Assembly (NCBI GenBank): GCA_023424585.1
Contig: JAFADT010000265.1
Span: 1 to 6,174 of the forward strand
Source of the DNA: Pseudomonadota bacterium
Lineage (GTDB): Bacteria; Myxococcota; Myxococcia; Myxococcales; Myxococcaceae
Direction of reading: 5' to 3'
DNA: 6,174 bases
Shown one piece after another: positions 6,017-6,174 of the stretch. The translations under genes and the position numbers were made by a program. The notes below the pieces were generated by a model. The model ran no database searches and was not told the DNA's origin. It saw only the letters and a program-made list of their open reading frames with translations. Numbering within the stretch: position 1 is the stretch's first letter; each line of letters begins with the position of its first letter.

Positions 6017-6174
6017 TCACCGTCTTCCAGCGGGCGAGCGGACGGGCCGTGGCGCTCCTGGCTCCGCCCCCGCCGCGGGAGGCGGCCGGGCGCCGCGCAG
6101 CCGCCGGAGCGCGTACCGCACCATGGGCCGGGCCCGGGGCGCCAGGAGCAGCTTCGCGGCGACCCACGCGGGCT
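6017..6174 (-). CDS. C-terminal end of an unidentified gene, partial at 5' end
   Basis: Only the last 51 codons before the TGA at 6017-6019 are in the window. This frame is chosen because its first ~30 visible codons all end in G or C, matching the real genes here, and because it ends in a stop that leaves a normal 39-nt gap with a good ribosome binding site before the next gene. The visible residues begin PAWVAAKLLLAP and continue through a basic, helical stretch (MVRYALRRLRG). They finish in a Pro/Ala/Arg-rich, probably disordered tail whose codon bias weakens. No motif identifies the product. A glycan-related enzyme, or a second member of the downstream nucleotidyltransferase family, would fit the context, but neither can be shown from this piece. 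Confidence 0.55.
   Translation of the reverse strand, partial: PAWVAAKLLLAPRARPMVRYALRRLRGARPPPAAGAEPGAPRPVRSPAGRR

Noticed and set aside
5457..6167. Minus-strand open frame of 236 codons crossing the start of the nucleotidyltransferase-like gene
   Set aside because: It is out of phase with the motif-bearing frame and Ala/Arg/Gly-rich. The neighbouring frame ending at 6017 has better third-position bias in the right-hand part.

Overview
This window is a piece of a chromosomal surface-polysaccharide region from a very GC-rich bacterium. Nearly every third codon position is G or C, start sites often lack a clear Shine-Dalgarno sequence, and there is a small Cys-rich lipoprotein. This fits a myxobacterium of the Myxococcus/Corallococcus type best. 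That assignment is inference from style; nothing in the window is a taxonomic marker.

Almost everything is read from the minus strand. From right to left there are: the last 51 codons of an unidentified gene (6017-6174, cut by the window edge); a protein of the uncharacterised nucleotidyltransferase family NTP_transf_5 (5006-5977); UDP-glucose 6-dehydrogenase, ugd (3603-4901); and a membrane O-acyltransferase of the acyltransferase-3 family (2416-3606) that starts inside the ugd stop codon (ATGA overlap). A single short plus-strand gene follows, encoding an 91-residue lipoprotein with a two-fold repeated Cys motif (2121-2396). It ends tail-to-tail with the acyltransferase. Divergent from it, on the minus strand, is a large O-antigen ligase/polymerase-type membrane protein with a TPR-like tail (1-1957). 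That gene runs off the left edge with 652 codons visible.

A coherent reading is as follows. Ugd makes UDP-glucuronate for a glycan, the acyltransferase decorates the glycan or its lipid-linked intermediate, and the Wzy_C-type protein polymerises it or transfers it to an acceptor. The role of the nucleotidyltransferase-like protein is unknown, and one of its expected active-site acids is replaced by Gln.

I see no mobile element, CRISPR array, tRNA or rRNA. The non-coding gaps are short: 1958-2120, 2397-2415, 4902-5005 and 5978-6016. The most interesting non-coding signal is in 4902-5005. There an exact 11-bp inverted repeat encloses two smaller hairpins, and its 3' arm covers the translation start of ugd. 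I found no clear evidence of a wholly new system; the best leads are this ugd leader, the duplicated-Cys lipoprotein and the degenerate nucleotidyltransferase.
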